A stretch of DNA of 64,000 nt. Origin: Allorhizobium paknamense (GTDB lineage Bacteria; Pseudomonadota; Alphaproteobacteria; Rhizobiales; Rhizobiaceae). The notes beneath the pieces were generated by a model. It searched no databases. It worked only from the letters and a program-made list of their open reading frames with translations, and was not told the DNA's origin. Below are positions 8,808-17,750 of the stretch, in pieces. The stretch is from assembly GCF_030815125.1 (NCBI RefSeq), contig NZ_JAUSWH010000003.1, positions 186,001 through 250,000 of the forward strand, read 5' to 3'. A program made the position numbers and the translations under genes. Each line of letters opens with the position of its first letter. Position 1 is the first letter of the stretch.

Positions 8808-10994
8808 ATGGTTTCCACCTATGCCACCTACGACATGATCACGCGGGACATGAAGGCCAGTCTCAAGCGCGTATCGCAGGAGCCCCAGGTCAGCCGCGAA
8901 GCCACCTATTACAAGGAAAACATCGGCAAGGTGAAAACCGTCGAGGATTTTCTCGATGACGACCGCCTCTACAATTACGCCATGACCGCCAACGGTCTGG
9001 AGGACATGATCTACGCCAAGGCCTTCATGAAGAAGGTTCTGGAAAGCGATCTGACCGATTCCAACAGCTATGCCAACAAGCTGACGGATGATCGCTACCG
9101 CAAGTTCGCAGCCTCCTTCAATTTTTCCAAGGGCACGACCGATGCCCAGACCGATGCGCAGGAAGACGATGTGATCGGCCTCTACAAGCAGTCGCTGACC
9201 ACCGAAGGCGATACGCTGAAGGAGGATGTCGAATATTACGACAGCGCCATCGACAAGGTGACCTCGGTGGATGACATCGTCAAGAACAGCCGCCTCTCCA
9301 GCATGATCCTGTCGGCCTACGGCATCGATCCGACCTATTATTCGGCAGACCATCTGAAGAAGGTGCTGACCAGCGATGTCAACGACACCTCCTCCTATGT
9401 CAACACGCTGACCACCGACAAATCCGCCTATCTCAGCATCGCCAAGGCTTTTTCCTTCAATTCCGACGGCACGCTGGTCAACAGCACCGCCCAGACGGCG
9501 GACCAGAAGGAAGAGCTTGAAAACCTCTATCTCGAGGAAAAATCCACCGTCGAAAGCTCCTTCATGGCCTCGCGCGAGACGGAGTATTACACGAAGAAGA
9601 TCGCCACCGTCACCAGCGTCTCCGACATCACCGGCGACAGCCGCATGTTCGATTATGTCAAGAAGGCGCTTGGTCTCGACACGAACATGCTGAAATCCAC
9701 CTTCGAAAACATCGTCACCAGCGATCTCAGCGACACGAACAGCTATGCCAATACCCAGGGCGATGGCAGCTATCCGAAGATTGCCGCCATGTTCAATTTC
9801 TCCACCGATGGCACGGTGACGGCGGGCAATGCCCAGTCGGAGACGCAACTTGCCCAGACCACTTCCGGCTATAGTGAAAACTATGACGACAAGGATCAGG
9901 CAACGATCGACAGCCTGACCAGCTATTATTCCACCCAGATGAAATCACTGAAGACGGTGGATGACCTGCTGAACAATGTCCGCATCTATCCGATGCTGAT
10001 GAAGGCTTATGGCATTGGCGAGGACGAGTTTTCCAAGGCGACGCTGAAAAAGGTCCTGACCAGCGACATGACCGATCCCACCAGCTATGCCAACAAGAGC
10101 AAGGACAAGCGCCTGATCAGTCTGGCCTCGGCCTTCAACTTCAAGTCCGACGGCACGCCGGACGTGCCGCTGCTGGCGCAGCAGGAAAGCACCATTACCG
10201 CCGTCGCGAAGGATTATATCGTCCAGAAAACCAAATTCCTGGACGGCAAGGACCAGACCAAGGCCAAGACCGAGGCCGAGGCTGACGCGAAATATTATCA
10301 GGAAAATATCGTCAAGATCCGCTCTGTCGACGAATTGTTGAAGGATCGCAAGCTCACCGATTTCGTCCTGACCTCCTACGGGCTCGATCCGAAGGATGTC
10401 AGCGACGATATGCTGAAGAAACTGTTCAAGTCCGACCTCAACGATCCGAAAAGCTTCGCCAATACCCAGAGCGATGAGCGCTATGCCGAATTTGTCGCCT
10501 CCTTCAATTTCGGCACGGACGGCAAACTGACCCACACCACCGAACAGGGCATCCAGAACCGCGGCGAGGTTGTCCAGACGCAGAACCTCTACCTGCACCA
10601 GACGCTGGAAACCGAGCAGGGCGATGACAATGCCGGTGTGCGCCTGGCGCTCTATTGGGAGCGCAAGGCGCCGACCATCACCTCGGCCTATGACATTCTC
10701 GGCGATCAGGCGCTGCTCGAAGTCTTCCGCACCACCTTCAGCCTGCCCACGGAAATGAGCAGCATGGATATCGAAAAGCAGAAGGCGCTGGTGGAGAAGA
10801 ACCTCGACCTCAAGGATCTCACCGATCCCGACAAGCAGAAGAAGTTCCTGCAACGCTTCATGGCGATGTATGATCTGAACAATGGCACCGGCACCGATAC
10901 CTCGGCGGCCAGCGCCGCACTGACCATTCTCGGCGGCGGGTCCAGCTCGGACGGCATTTCGGCAAGCTCGCTGGAAGCGATCAACAGCCTCTGA
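8808..10994 (+). CDS. DUF1217 protein with six tandem modules
   Basis: The ATG at 8808 has CAGGAGC upstream and gives 728 residues. The chain is a string of about 80-residue modules beginning near residues 31, 142, 257, 370, 493 and 611. Each reads roughly YY-x5-I-x-K-V-x-S-V-D-D, then a helix, then LKKVLTSDL-x-D-x-x-SYAN, then AxxFNFxxDGT. The sixth module is degenerate (LKDLTDPDKQKKFLQRFMAMYDLNNGT). There is no signal peptide and only one or two cysteines are likely. DUF1217 proteins are often encoded in rhizobial flagellar clusters and may be exported through that apparatus, but no flagellar gene is next to this one. Function is unknown. Confidence 0.85.
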   Translation: MVSTYATYDMITRDMKASLKRVSQEPQVSREATYYKENIGKVKTVEDFLDDDRLYNYAMTANGLEDMIYAKAFMKKVLESDLTDSNSYANKLTDDRYRKFAASFNFSKGTTDAQTDAQEDDVIGLYKQSLTTEGDTLKEDVEYYDSAIDKVTSVDDIVKNSRLSSMILSAYGIDPTYYSADHLKKVLTSDVNDTSSYVNTLTTDKSAYLSIAKAFSFNSDGTLVNSTAQTADQKEELENLYLEEKSTVESSFMASRETEYYTKKIATVTSVSDITGDSRMFDYVKKALGLDTNMLKSTFENIVTSDLSDTNSYANTQGDGSYPKIAAMFNFSTDGTVTAGNAQSETQLAQTTSGYSENYDDKDQATIDSLTSYYSTQMKSLKTVDDLLNNVRIYPMLMKAYGIGEDEFSKATLKKVLTSDMTDPTSYANKSKDKRLISLASAFNFKSDGTPDVPLLAQQESTITAVAKDYIVQKTKFLDGKDQTKAKTEAEADAKYYQENIVKIRSVDELLKDRKLTDFVLTSYGLDPKDVSDDMLKKLFKSDLNDPKSFANTQSDERYAEFVASFNFGTDGKLTHTTEQGIQNRGEVVQTQNLYLHQTLETEQGDDNAGVRLALYWERKAPTITSAYDILGDQALLEVFRTTFSLPTEMSSMDIEKQKALVEKNLDLKDLTDPDKQKKFLQRFMAMYDLNNGTGTDTSAASAALTILGGGSSSDGISASSLEAINSL

Positions 10995-11045
10995 TCCTCT
11001 TTTCGACCCATTGTAGGGCTTGCCCTGCGGCTTTGCTTTGGGTAG

Positions 11046-11069
11046 CGATATATCCCAACGGATATATCG
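11046..11069 (+). promoter_or_regulatory. ModE-type molybdate operator upstream of modA
   Basis: This is a perfect inverted repeat with arms CGATATATCC (11046-11055) and GGATATATCG (11060-11069) and a 4-nt spacer. It matches the TATAT-spacer-ATATA pattern of ModE sites. It lies immediately before the modA start region, where bound repressor would block the promoter. A ModE-like regulator is encoded just beyond modC. Confidence 0.8.
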
Positions 11070-11081
11070 ATGGGGTTGATC

Positions 11082-11873
11082 ATGGTCGGATGGTGTCAGC
11101 GGCGGCGTTTTATGTCTTTTTTTCTCGCCCTGCTGCTGGCCCCAGGCCTCCAGCCCGCACGGGCGGCGGATAAGGTCACGGTCTTTGCCGCTGCCAGCCT
11201 GAAAGAAACGCTCGACCGGCTGGCTGCCGACTGGAAGACGCAAACCGGCAAGGAGGTGACGATATCCTTTGCCGCCAGTTCCGCGCTTGCCAAGCAGATC
11301 GAGCAGGGTGCCCCGGCAGACCTCTTCATTTCGGCAGACCTCACCTGGATGGATTATCTGGCGAAGGCCGATCTGATCGATCCGCAAAGCCGGGTGAACC
11401 TGCTGGGCAACCGCATCGTGCTGATCACTGCGGCCCAATCCAATCTGGCCCTCAAGATCGGTTCCGATGCCGATCTCAAAGCGGCGTTGGGGGATGGACG
11501 TCTTGCCATGGGCGCGGTGCAATCGGTGCCCGCCGGCATGTATGGCAAGGCGGCGCTGGAAAAGCTCGGGCTTTGGGAGAGCGTGAAGGACAAGATCGCC
11601 CAGGCGGACAATGTGCGTGCCGCGCTGCTTCTGGTCTCCCGCCAGGAAGCGCCGCTCGGCATCGTCTACGAGACCGACGCCAGGGTCGATCCCGGCGTGA
11701 AGATTATCGACCGCTTCCCGGAAACCAGCCATCCGCCGATCATCTATCCCGCCGCCTTGACCGAAGCGACGAAAAATCCCGATGCGAGCGCCTTCCTCAC
11801 CTTCCTGCAAGGAGCCAAGGCCGCAGAGGTGTTCAAGGCGGCAGGGTTTACGATGTTGGGCGAGGCGCATTGA
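11082..11873 (+). CDS. modA: Molybdate ABC transporter, periplasmic binding protein
   Basis: The product is 263 residues from the ATG at 11082, which has GGGG five bases upstream. In-frame ATGs at 11070 (touching the operator) and 11112 are alternatives. A Sec signal peptide ends near PARA-ADK. The mature protein starts KVTVFAAASLKETLDRLA, the ModA signature. It also has the anion-contact motif FAASSALAKQIEQGAPADLFISAD and VNLLGNRIVLI. It captures molybdate or tungstate in the periplasm for ModB and ModC. It is the first gene of the modABC operon and is followed after 11 bp by modB. Confidence 0.96.
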   Translation: MVGWCQRRRFMSFFLALLLAPGLQPARAADKVTVFAAASLKETLDRLAADWKTQTGKEVTISFAASSALAKQIEQGAPADLFISADLTWMDYLAKADLIDPQSRVNLLGNRIVLITAAQSNLALKIGSDADLKAALGDGRLAMGAVQSVPAGMYGKAALEKLGLWESVKDKIAQADNVRAALLLVSRQEAPLGIVYETDARVDPGVKIIDRFPETSHPPIIYPAALTEATKNPDASAFLTFLQGAKAAEVFKAAGFTMLGEAH

Positions 11874-11884
11874 CGGGTGCGGAC

Positions 11885-12583
11885 ATGTCATTCGGTGCCC
11901 TTTCAGCAGATGAGATCACCGCGCTTCTGCTGACGTTGAAGGTCGCAAGCGTCGCCGTCATCGTCTCGCTGCCCTTCGGCATCGCCACCGCCTGGCTTTT
12001 GGCGCGGCGGCGGTTTCCAGGGCATTTTCTGGTCGATGGGCTGGTGCATCTGCCGCTGATCCTGCCGCCGGTCGTTACCGGCTATCTGCTGCTCATCACC
12101 TTTGGGCGGCGCGGCGCGGTCGGGGCCGTCCTCGACCACTGGCTGGGATTGACCTTCTCCTTCCGCTGGACCGGGGCGGCACTGGCATCTGCCGTCATGG
12201 GCTTTCCACTGATGGTGCGCGCCATAAGGCTGTCGCTGGAGGCGGTGGACCGGCGGCTGGAAACGGCGGCCTCGACGCTCGGGGCTTCACCCGTCATGGT
12301 CTTCCTGACCATCACCCTGCCGTTGATCCTGCCGGGCATTGCCGCCGGTGCCGTGCTGGCTTTTGCCAAAGCCATGGGCGAATTCGGCGCCACCATCACC
12401 TTTGTCTCCAACATACCGGGCGAGACGCAGACGCTTTCTTCCGCCATCTACAGCTATACCCAGGTGCCGGGCGGCGAGGCGGGGGCATTGCGGTTGACAC
12501 TGGTTTCGGTGGCGCTCTCGCTTCTGGCGCTGATTGCCTCGGAGGCGCTGTCGCAGCGTCTGGCCGCCAGGGTGGCGCAATGA
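11885..12583 (+). CDS. modB: Molybdate ABC transporter permease
   Basis: From the ATG at 11885 the product has 232 residues; an in-frame TTG at 11870 would add five. It has five or six membrane helices and the binding-protein-dependent permease (EAA) loop ETAASTLGASPVMVFLTITLPLILPG, which contacts the ATPase. GYLLLITFGRRGAVG and FAKAMGEFGATITF are typical of ModB. The last four bases ATGA overlap the start of modC, so translation is probably coupled. A longer open frame extends upstream over modA but that part is an out-of-frame read. Confidence 0.95.
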   Translation: MSFGALSADEITALLLTLKVASVAVIVSLPFGIATAWLLARRRFPGHFLVDGLVHLPLILPPVVTGYLLLITFGRRGAVGAVLDHWLGLTFSFRWTGAALASAVMGFPLMVRAIRLSLEAVDRRLETAASTLGASPVMVFLTITLPLILPGIAAGAVLAFAKAMGEFGATITFVSNIPGETQTLSSAIYSYTQVPGGEAGALRLTLVSVALSLLALIASEALSQRLAARVAQ

Positions 12584-13659
12584 CGCTGACGATCGATATT
12601 CGCCACCGTCAGGGAAACTTCACGCTGGAGGCCACGCTCGCGCTGGATGCGGGGCTGACGGTGATTTTCGGTCCGTCCGGGTCCGGCAAGACCTCGCTGA
12701 TCAACGCCGTGGCGGGCCTGATCCGCCCGCAAGAGGGGACGATCCGTTTCAATGGCGTGCTGTGGAGCGATGCCGCCGGCGGGCATTTCCTGCCGCCGCA
12801 CCGGCGGCGCATCGGCTATGTCTTTCAGGAGGCGCGGCTTTTTCCGCATATGAGCGTGGCGGGCAATCTCACCTACGGCCAGCGCTTTGCGCCGCGCACA
12901 GAAAAAAAGGAAAGCCTGGAGCGCATTGCCGCCCTGTTGCGGCTCGATCATCTGCTGTCGCGCATGCCGGGGCAATTGTCCGGCGGCGAGCGGCAGAGGG
13001 TGGCGCTGGGCCGGGCGCTGATGGCGGCACCGCAATTGCTGCTGATGGATGAGCCGCTTTCCGCGCTCGATCAGGGTCTGAAGGCGCAGATCCTGCCGGA
13101 TATCGAGCGGATCAGGGATCACGCAGGCATTCCCATTCTCTATGTCACCCACGCCTTGGCGGAGGTGACGCGGCTGGCCGACCGCGTGGTGGCGGTCGAA
13201 GAGGGCAGGCCGCGCCTCATCGACAGCCGCCACGACCTGCCGGCCCTTGCCGAAAGCCGCCCGGGCAGTTTCCTTCAGGCGGTCATCACCGGCCATGACG
13301 ACGCAGAAGGGCTGACGCTGGCGCAAACTCCGGCGGGGCCGCTCTTCCTGCGCCAGACAAGTCTTGCCACAGGCATGAGAATCCGCCTGTTCCTGCCCGT
13401 CAGCGATGTCATTCTGGGTCGTGAGGTCGAAGGGGCGCTCTCCACGCTCAACCGCCTGCCCGGAACCGTCAGGGCCATCCGCGAGGATCAGGGAACGGTG
13501 ACGGTGCATGTCGATTGCGGCGGCGAGATCATCCGCGCTGAAATCACCCACCGTTCGCTCCTGGCCCTCCAGCTTGCCGAAGGGGTTTCCGTCACGCTGT
13601 TCTTCAAGGCGGTTTCCATCGAGACCAGCGGCGTTTTTCGCCGGTCATCCAGGCCTTGA
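12580..13659 (+). CDS. modC: Molybdate ABC transporter ATP-binding protein
   Basis: The product has 359 residues. Walker A is GPSGSGKT at residues 31-38. The Q-loop region is GYVFQEARLFPHMSV, the signature LSGGERQRVALGRAL, and Walker B LLLMDEPLSALD. The last 70 residues form a molybdate/tungstate-binding MOP (TOBE) domain (LPGTVRAIREDQGTVTVHVDCGG), which senses internal molybdate in ModC proteins. It overlaps modB by 4 bp. Its last 15 bp overlap the 3' end of the convergent ModE-like gene. Confidence 0.96.
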   Translation: MTLTIDIRHRQGNFTLEATLALDAGLTVIFGPSGSGKTSLINAVAGLIRPQEGTIRFNGVLWSDAAGGHFLPPHRRRIGYVFQEARLFPHMSVAGNLTYGQRFAPRTEKKESLERIAALLRLDHLLSRMPGQLSGGERQRVALGRALMAAPQLLLMDEPLSALDQGLKAQILPDIERIRDHAGIPILYVTHALAEVTRLADRVVAVEEGRPRLIDSRHDLPALAESRPGSFLQAVITGHDDAEGLTLAQTPAGPLFLRQTSLATGMRIRLFLPVSDVILGREVEGALSTLNRLPGTVRAIREDQGTVTVHVDCGGEIIRAEITHRSLLALQLAEGVSVTLFFKAVSIETSGVFRRSSRP

Positions 13660-13998
13660 GGTTTGCGCCGCAAGCCAGGCCAGATCCTCCGCCATCGCCG
13701 CGCGGGCGCGGACTTCCATGGCAAGTGAGCGGGCGAGAAGAGCCTGTCCGAACGCCGTCAGTTCCGCGCCACCGCCCTGCTTGCCGCCATGGCGGGTGAT
13801 GATGGAGACCTCCGCGAACATGGTATTGATTTCATCCGCCAGCAGCCAGGCGCGGCGATAGGACATGCCGAGCGCTTCACCGGCCGAACGGATCGAGCCT
13901 TTTTCGGAGATCAACCCCAGCAGCGCCACCTTGCCGGGACCAAGCCGCATGCCATTGGCAAAATCGATGCGGAAGGTGAGCTTCGGCGGCTCGCTCAT
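13645..13998 (-). CDS. ModE-like winged-helix regulator lacking MOP domains
   Basis: The 117-residue protein holds only the DNA-binding half of ModE. The helix-turn-helix SIRSAGEALGMSYRRAWLLADEINTMF is a close match to the LysR/ModE N-terminal domain. No C-terminal molybdate-binding MOP domain follows. Such short forms occur in alphaproteobacteria and may sense through a partner or bind DNA constitutively. It is encoded convergent to and overlapping modC, and the operator at 11046-11069 is its likely target. Its ATG overlaps the stop of the FAD-linked oxidase gene by one base (TGATG), suggesting coupled translation. Confidence 0.85.
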   Translation of the reverse strand: MSEPPKLTFRIDFANGMRLGPGKVALLGLISEKGSIRSAGEALGMSYRRAWLLADEINTMFAEVSIITRHGGKQGGGAELTAFGQALLARSLAMEVRARAAMAEDLAWLAAQTSRPG

Positions 13999-15428
13999 CA
14001 GGGGGAAACCATCTTGCCGGGATTCATGATGCCCGCCGGATCGAAAGCATGCTTGATGCGGCGCATCAACTCGGTTTCGATGGCGGGACGCGTCGCCTCC
14101 AGTTCGTCGCGCTTCAACTGGCCGACGCCGTGCTCGGCGGAAATCGAGCCGCCATGGGCGCGCACGATGGCGTGGACGATGGCGTTGACCTCCCGCCAGC
14201 GGGCAATGAAGGCGTCCTTGTCGGCCCCCACGGGCTGGCTGATATTGTAATGAATATTGCCGTCGCCCAGATGGCCGAAGGCGCAGATGCGCGCGCCAGG
14301 CACGGCCTCCATCACCGCATCCGCCGCCTCGCGCATGAAGGCGGGAATGCTGGCGACCGGAACCGACACATCATGTTTGATGGAGCCGCCCTCCGGCTTC
14401 TGCGCCTCCGACATGCTCTCGCGCATATGCCAGAGCGCCTGCTGCTGCGCCACGGAACCGGCGATCACCGCATCTTCTACAAATCCCGCCTCGGCACCGG
14501 CATGCAGCACGGCTTCCATCATATGGCGGGCGCTGTCGGCGCTGTCTGAGGTGGAAATATCGATCAATGCGTACCAGGCATGCGGGTTGGCCAGCGGATC
14601 GCGCACGCCGGGAATATGGCGGGTGGTGAACTCCACGCCGATGCGCGGCATCAACTCGAAGCCTGTGAGCGCCGAGCCGCACAGCGCACTGGCCTTTTCG
14701 AACAGCGAAAGCGCCATCTGCGGCGATTGCAGGCCGACAAAAGCCACTTCATGGCCGAGCGGACGCGGATAAAGCTTCAGCACCGCGCCGGTGATCACGC
14801 CCAGCGTGCCTTCCGCGCCGATGAAGAGATCGCGCAGATCGTAGCCGCTATTGTCCTTCTTCAACCGGCGAAGCCCATCCCAGATTTCGCCGGTGGGCAG
14901 CACCACTTCCAGGCCCAGGCAGAGCTGCCGCATATTGCCATAGACCAGAACGGCGGTGCCGCCGGCATTGGTGGCGAGATTGCCGCCGATGCGGCAGGAG
15001 CCTTGGGAGCCGAGCGAGAGCGGAAAGAGCCGGTCCACCGCCTCCGCCGCCTTCTGGATATCGGCGAGAATGCAACCCGCATCGGCGACGATGACATTGC
15101 CGACCGGATCGACCTCGCGAATGCGGTTCAACCGCGCAAGCGACAGCAGCACATCGCGCCCGCCCGTGCGCGGCACCTGCCCGCCGACATGGCCGGTGCG
15201 GCCGCCGACGGGCACGATGGGCGTGGCGGTTTCGGTGGCAAGCGCCATGATCTCGGAAACCTCCTGCGTCGAGCCCGGCAGAAGCACCAGCGGCGAGGCG
15301 CCGTGATAGAGGCCGCGATTTTCATGGAGATAGGGGGCGATATCCGCCTGTTCCGTCAGCGCATTGCTTGCGCCGACAATGGCGATGAAGCGCTCCAGCA
15401 CGGCCGGGAAAGAAGACTGGTCATTCAT
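13998..15428 (-). CDS. FAD-linked oxidase of the GlcD / D-2-hydroxyglutarate dehydrogenase family
   Basis: The product has 476 residues. A PCMH-type FAD-binding domain fills about residues 42-220, with VPVGGRTGHVGGQ and GSCRIGGNLATNAGG. The C-terminal FAD-oxidase domain ends with ICAFGHLGDGNIHYNI and HGGSISAEHGVGQLKRDEL. The histidines in these motifs are conserved in enzymes that oxidise D-2-hydroxy acids such as D-lactate, glycolate or D-2-hydroxyglutarate. The substrate cannot be told from sequence alone. It lies between tsaC (10 bp away) and the ModE-like gene on the same strand. Confidence 0.88.
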   Translation of the reverse strand: MNDQSSFPAVLERFIAIVGASNALTEQADIAPYLHENRGLYHGASPLVLLPGSTQEVSEIMALATETATPIVPVGGRTGHVGGQVPRTGGRDVLLSLARLNRIREVDPVGNVIVADAGCILADIQKAAEAVDRLFPLSLGSQGSCRIGGNLATNAGGTAVLVYGNMRQLCLGLEVVLPTGEIWDGLRRLKKDNSGYDLRDLFIGAEGTLGVITGAVLKLYPRPLGHEVAFVGLQSPQMALSLFEKASALCGSALTGFELMPRIGVEFTTRHIPGVRDPLANPHAWYALIDISTSDSADSARHMMEAVLHAGAEAGFVEDAVIAGSVAQQQALWHMRESMSEAQKPEGGSIKHDVSVPVASIPAFMREAADAVMEAVPGARICAFGHLGDGNIHYNISQPVGADKDAFIARWREVNAIVHAIVRAHGGSISAEHGVGQLKRDELEATRPAIETELMRRIKHAFDPAGIMNPGKMVSP

Positions 15429-15437
15429 GGTTCGCCC

Positions 15438-16412
15438 TCAGCTTTTCGGCGCCGCCGCCCTTTGCAGCCGGTCATTGATTGCTTCGCCGAGCCCGTTTTC
15501 GGGAATGGCGGTGACGGCAATGCGCCGCGCACCACTGGCATCGGCCAGTTTCATCATGTGAAACAGATTGGCCGCCGCCTCGGCAAGATCGCCCGCAGGG
15601 CTCAAATCGAGCACCAGTGCCGCCGTTTCAAGACCTTGGGGTGCTGCACCCGCAAAGGTGATCAGCGCTTCGCCCGGCTCCACATGGGTGGCGTTCAGCC
15701 GCATGGCGGCCTCCGGCGCGTAATGGGAGGCCAACATGCCCGGCGCCTCGATGATGGCGCCCGCCTTTTCAGGCCGCTGCACGGTAAGCCCGGTGGCTGC
15801 CTCGATGGCCTCGGCGGAAAGTCCGCCGGGCCGCAACAGGCGGATCACGCCGTTTTCCACCTTGAGAATGGTCGATTCCACCCCGACGGGCGCGGCACCG
15901 CCATCGAGAATGAGCGGGATCTTCCCTCCCAGATCCTCAAAGACATGCGCGGCAGTGGTCGGGCTGATCCGCCCGGAGGTATTGGCGCTGGGGGCGGCAA
16001 GCGGCTTGCCGAAGGCGGCAATCAGCGCGCCGGGAAAGCCGAGCGGCACGCGAATGCCCACCGTCTCCAGCCCCGCCGTGGCCAAGGCGTGGATCGTGCT
16101 GTCGGCTCTGAGCGGCAGAATCAGCGTCAGCGGGCCGGGCCAGAAGCGTTCGGCAAGCTTTCGCGACAGCGGATCGAACAGGGCATGGCGTTCGGCCATG
16201 GCGAGATCGGCCATATGGCAGATCAGCGGGTTGAAGCTTGGCCTTCCCTTGGTCTCGTAAATCCGGGTGATGGCGCGGGGATTGGTGGCATCCGCCGCCA
16301 GACCGTAGACGGTTTCGGTGGGAATGGCGATGCACGCGCCCGCCTCAAGAGGCGGCAGCGCCGCCGCAATCGCGGCCTTGCCGTCCGGGCGCGTGGAAAC
16401 AATGTCAGCCAT
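15438..16412 (-). CDS. tsaC: L-threonylcarbamoyladenylate synthase, Sua5 type
   Basis: The enzyme makes threonylcarbamoyl-AMP from threonine, bicarbonate and ATP for the t6A37 modification of ANN-decoding tRNAs. The 324-residue length shows the two-domain Sua5 form. The YrdC fold has IPTETVYGLAADA near residue 30, KGRPSFNPLICH, AERFWPGPLTLIL and APSANTSGRISPTTAAHV. A C-terminal Sua5 domain follows from about 215 after a linker (HYAPEAAMRLN). It is probably cotranscribed with the downstream FAD oxidase gene. Confidence 0.95.
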   Translation of the reverse strand: MADIVSTRPDGKAAIAAALPPLEAGACIAIPTETVYGLAADATNPRAITRIYETKGRPSFNPLICHMADLAMAERHALFDPLSRKLAERFWPGPLTLILPLRADSTIHALATAGLETVGIRVPLGFPGALIAAFGKPLAAPSANTSGRISPTTAAHVFEDLGGKIPLILDGGAAPVGVESTILKVENGVIRLLRPGGLSAEAIEAATGLTVQRPEKAGAIIEAPGMLASHYAPEAAMRLNATHVEPGEALITFAGAAPQGLETAALVLDLSPAGDLAEAAANLFHMMKLADASGARRIAVTAIPENGLGEAINDRLQRAAAPKS

Positions 16413-16641
16413 GCCTGTTATCGTCCTGCGGGCGCGGTGGGATCATGCCTGCCTTATTCCATCCCCGGCCTCTATTGTGAAGTATTTTTTAACACCGTTT
16501 CAACGGCAAAACCGGTGAAAACCAGGGATTTGCGCGGTTGGCCGCCGATAGCTAAAACTTTACGGATCGCCGTAAGAGAAAGAAAGAAGGATCGGGCTAC
16601 TCTTGCCTCCAGCACCTGATTCGATGTGGGGAAAGCATTCG

Positions 16642-17715
16642 ATGCAGCCTTTGAAAAACCCGGCTTCCAGTATCGCATTGCGCGTTGCCACCGCCATGCA
16701 TCAAATGGGGATTGAAGGTCTCCCACGCAATTACGAACTGGTTTACGAGGCCTATTCGGGCAGCAATCCGGATCTGGTGCGCGAGTTCATCGCGCTTGGC
16801 AAGGTCAAGAGCCAGGAGGCGCTGGACGCGCTGGGCCGCAAATATCTGCCGCATCATCACGAAGAGGCCATCCTCGCCCGCCATAGCAACAGGGTGCGCG
16901 CCGAGATGAGCAGCTTCATCAGCCTGCTCAACCAGGAAAAATCCTCGCTGTCGGATTATGGCCGCCTGATCGGCGATGCCAGCCGGGTGATCGGCGCGGA
17001 AGCCGATCTTGGCAATCCCGAACTCAGCCGCCAGATCCAGGCGCTGAAGGCCGCCACGGATCAGCGTGTGGCGGAAAACAGCAATGTCGTGAAGACGGTG
17101 GTGGAAAAGACCGAGCAACTGGCCGATGTGCAGCGCGAGGCCGAGCAGGTGGAGCAGGCGAAATTCGTCGATCCGTTGACCGGCATGGGCAGCCGCCGCG
17201 CCTTCAACAAGGCGCTTGCCAAGATCTACACCAATCCCTCCATGCCTATGCTCTGTGGGCTGGCCGTCGGCGAGATCGACGAATTTTCGAAGCTCGCCGA
17301 TCATCTGGGGCCGACGGTGACGGAACGCTTCATCAAGCAGATCGCCAAGGTGGTGAAGGCCGTGGCCGGCACTGACGACCTCGTCTGCCGTTTCGATGGC
17401 AGCCGGTTCGGCATCCTCTTCTACACCTCCGACCAGGACGAGATCAGCCGTATCGTCAATGCAGTGCGCGCCAAGCTCAAGGCCACCGCCGTGGTCAATG
17501 CCGGATCGAACGGCTCGCTCGGCCCGCTCACCATGTCCTTCGGCCTCTGCCTTTCCGAACAGGCCCCCAACGCCTTCGACCTGATGACCTTCTCCGAGCG
17601 GGCGCTGGGCGCCTCCAAGGCGGCGGGCGGCGATACCGTGACCCTCTATGGCAGCGCCGACAACAATGCCTATGTGCCGAAGGACTGGCTGATCTACAAA
17701 CCCTATGTTGTGTGA
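16642..17715 (+). CDS. GGDEF-domain protein with degenerate active site
   Basis: The ATG at 16642 has GGGGAAAG upstream and gives 357 residues; starts at 16603 and 16624 are possible. The first 170 residues are helical, with coiled-coil-like stretches and no membrane segment. The GGDEF fold starts with FVDPLTGMGSRRAF. At the catalytic hairpin the sequence is CRFDGSRFGIL (residues 249-259), so GGDEF is replaced by DGSRF. The metal-binding D-x-D-x-F region is also altered (GEIDEFSKL). Cyclase activity is therefore unlikely. A role as a c-di-GMP or GTP effector or scaffold is an inference. Confidence 0.88.
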   Translation: MQPLKNPASSIALRVATAMHQMGIEGLPRNYELVYEAYSGSNPDLVREFIALGKVKSQEALDALGRKYLPHHHEEAILARHSNRVRAEMSSFISLLNQEKSSLSDYGRLIGDASRVIGAEADLGNPELSRQIQALKAATDQRVAENSNVVKTVVEKTEQLADVQREAEQVEQAKFVDPLTGMGSRRAFNKALAKIYTNPSMPMLCGLAVGEIDEFSKLADHLGPTVTERFIKQIAKVVKAVAGTDDLVCRFDGSRFGILFYTSDQDEISRIVNAVRAKLKATAVVNAGSNGSLGPLTMSFGLCLSEQAPNAFDLMTFSERALGASKAAGGDTVTLYGSADNNAYVPKDWLIYKPYVV

Positions 17716-17750
17716 CAGGTCGCCTCGGCGATCAGGCACGCAAAGATGAA

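Noticed and set aside
14580..16619. 679-codon open frame on the plus strand
   Set aside because: It runs antisense to the FAD oxidase and tsaC genes, which have full family motifs. Its product is His/Arg/Gly-rich low-quality sequence typical of high-GC shadows.
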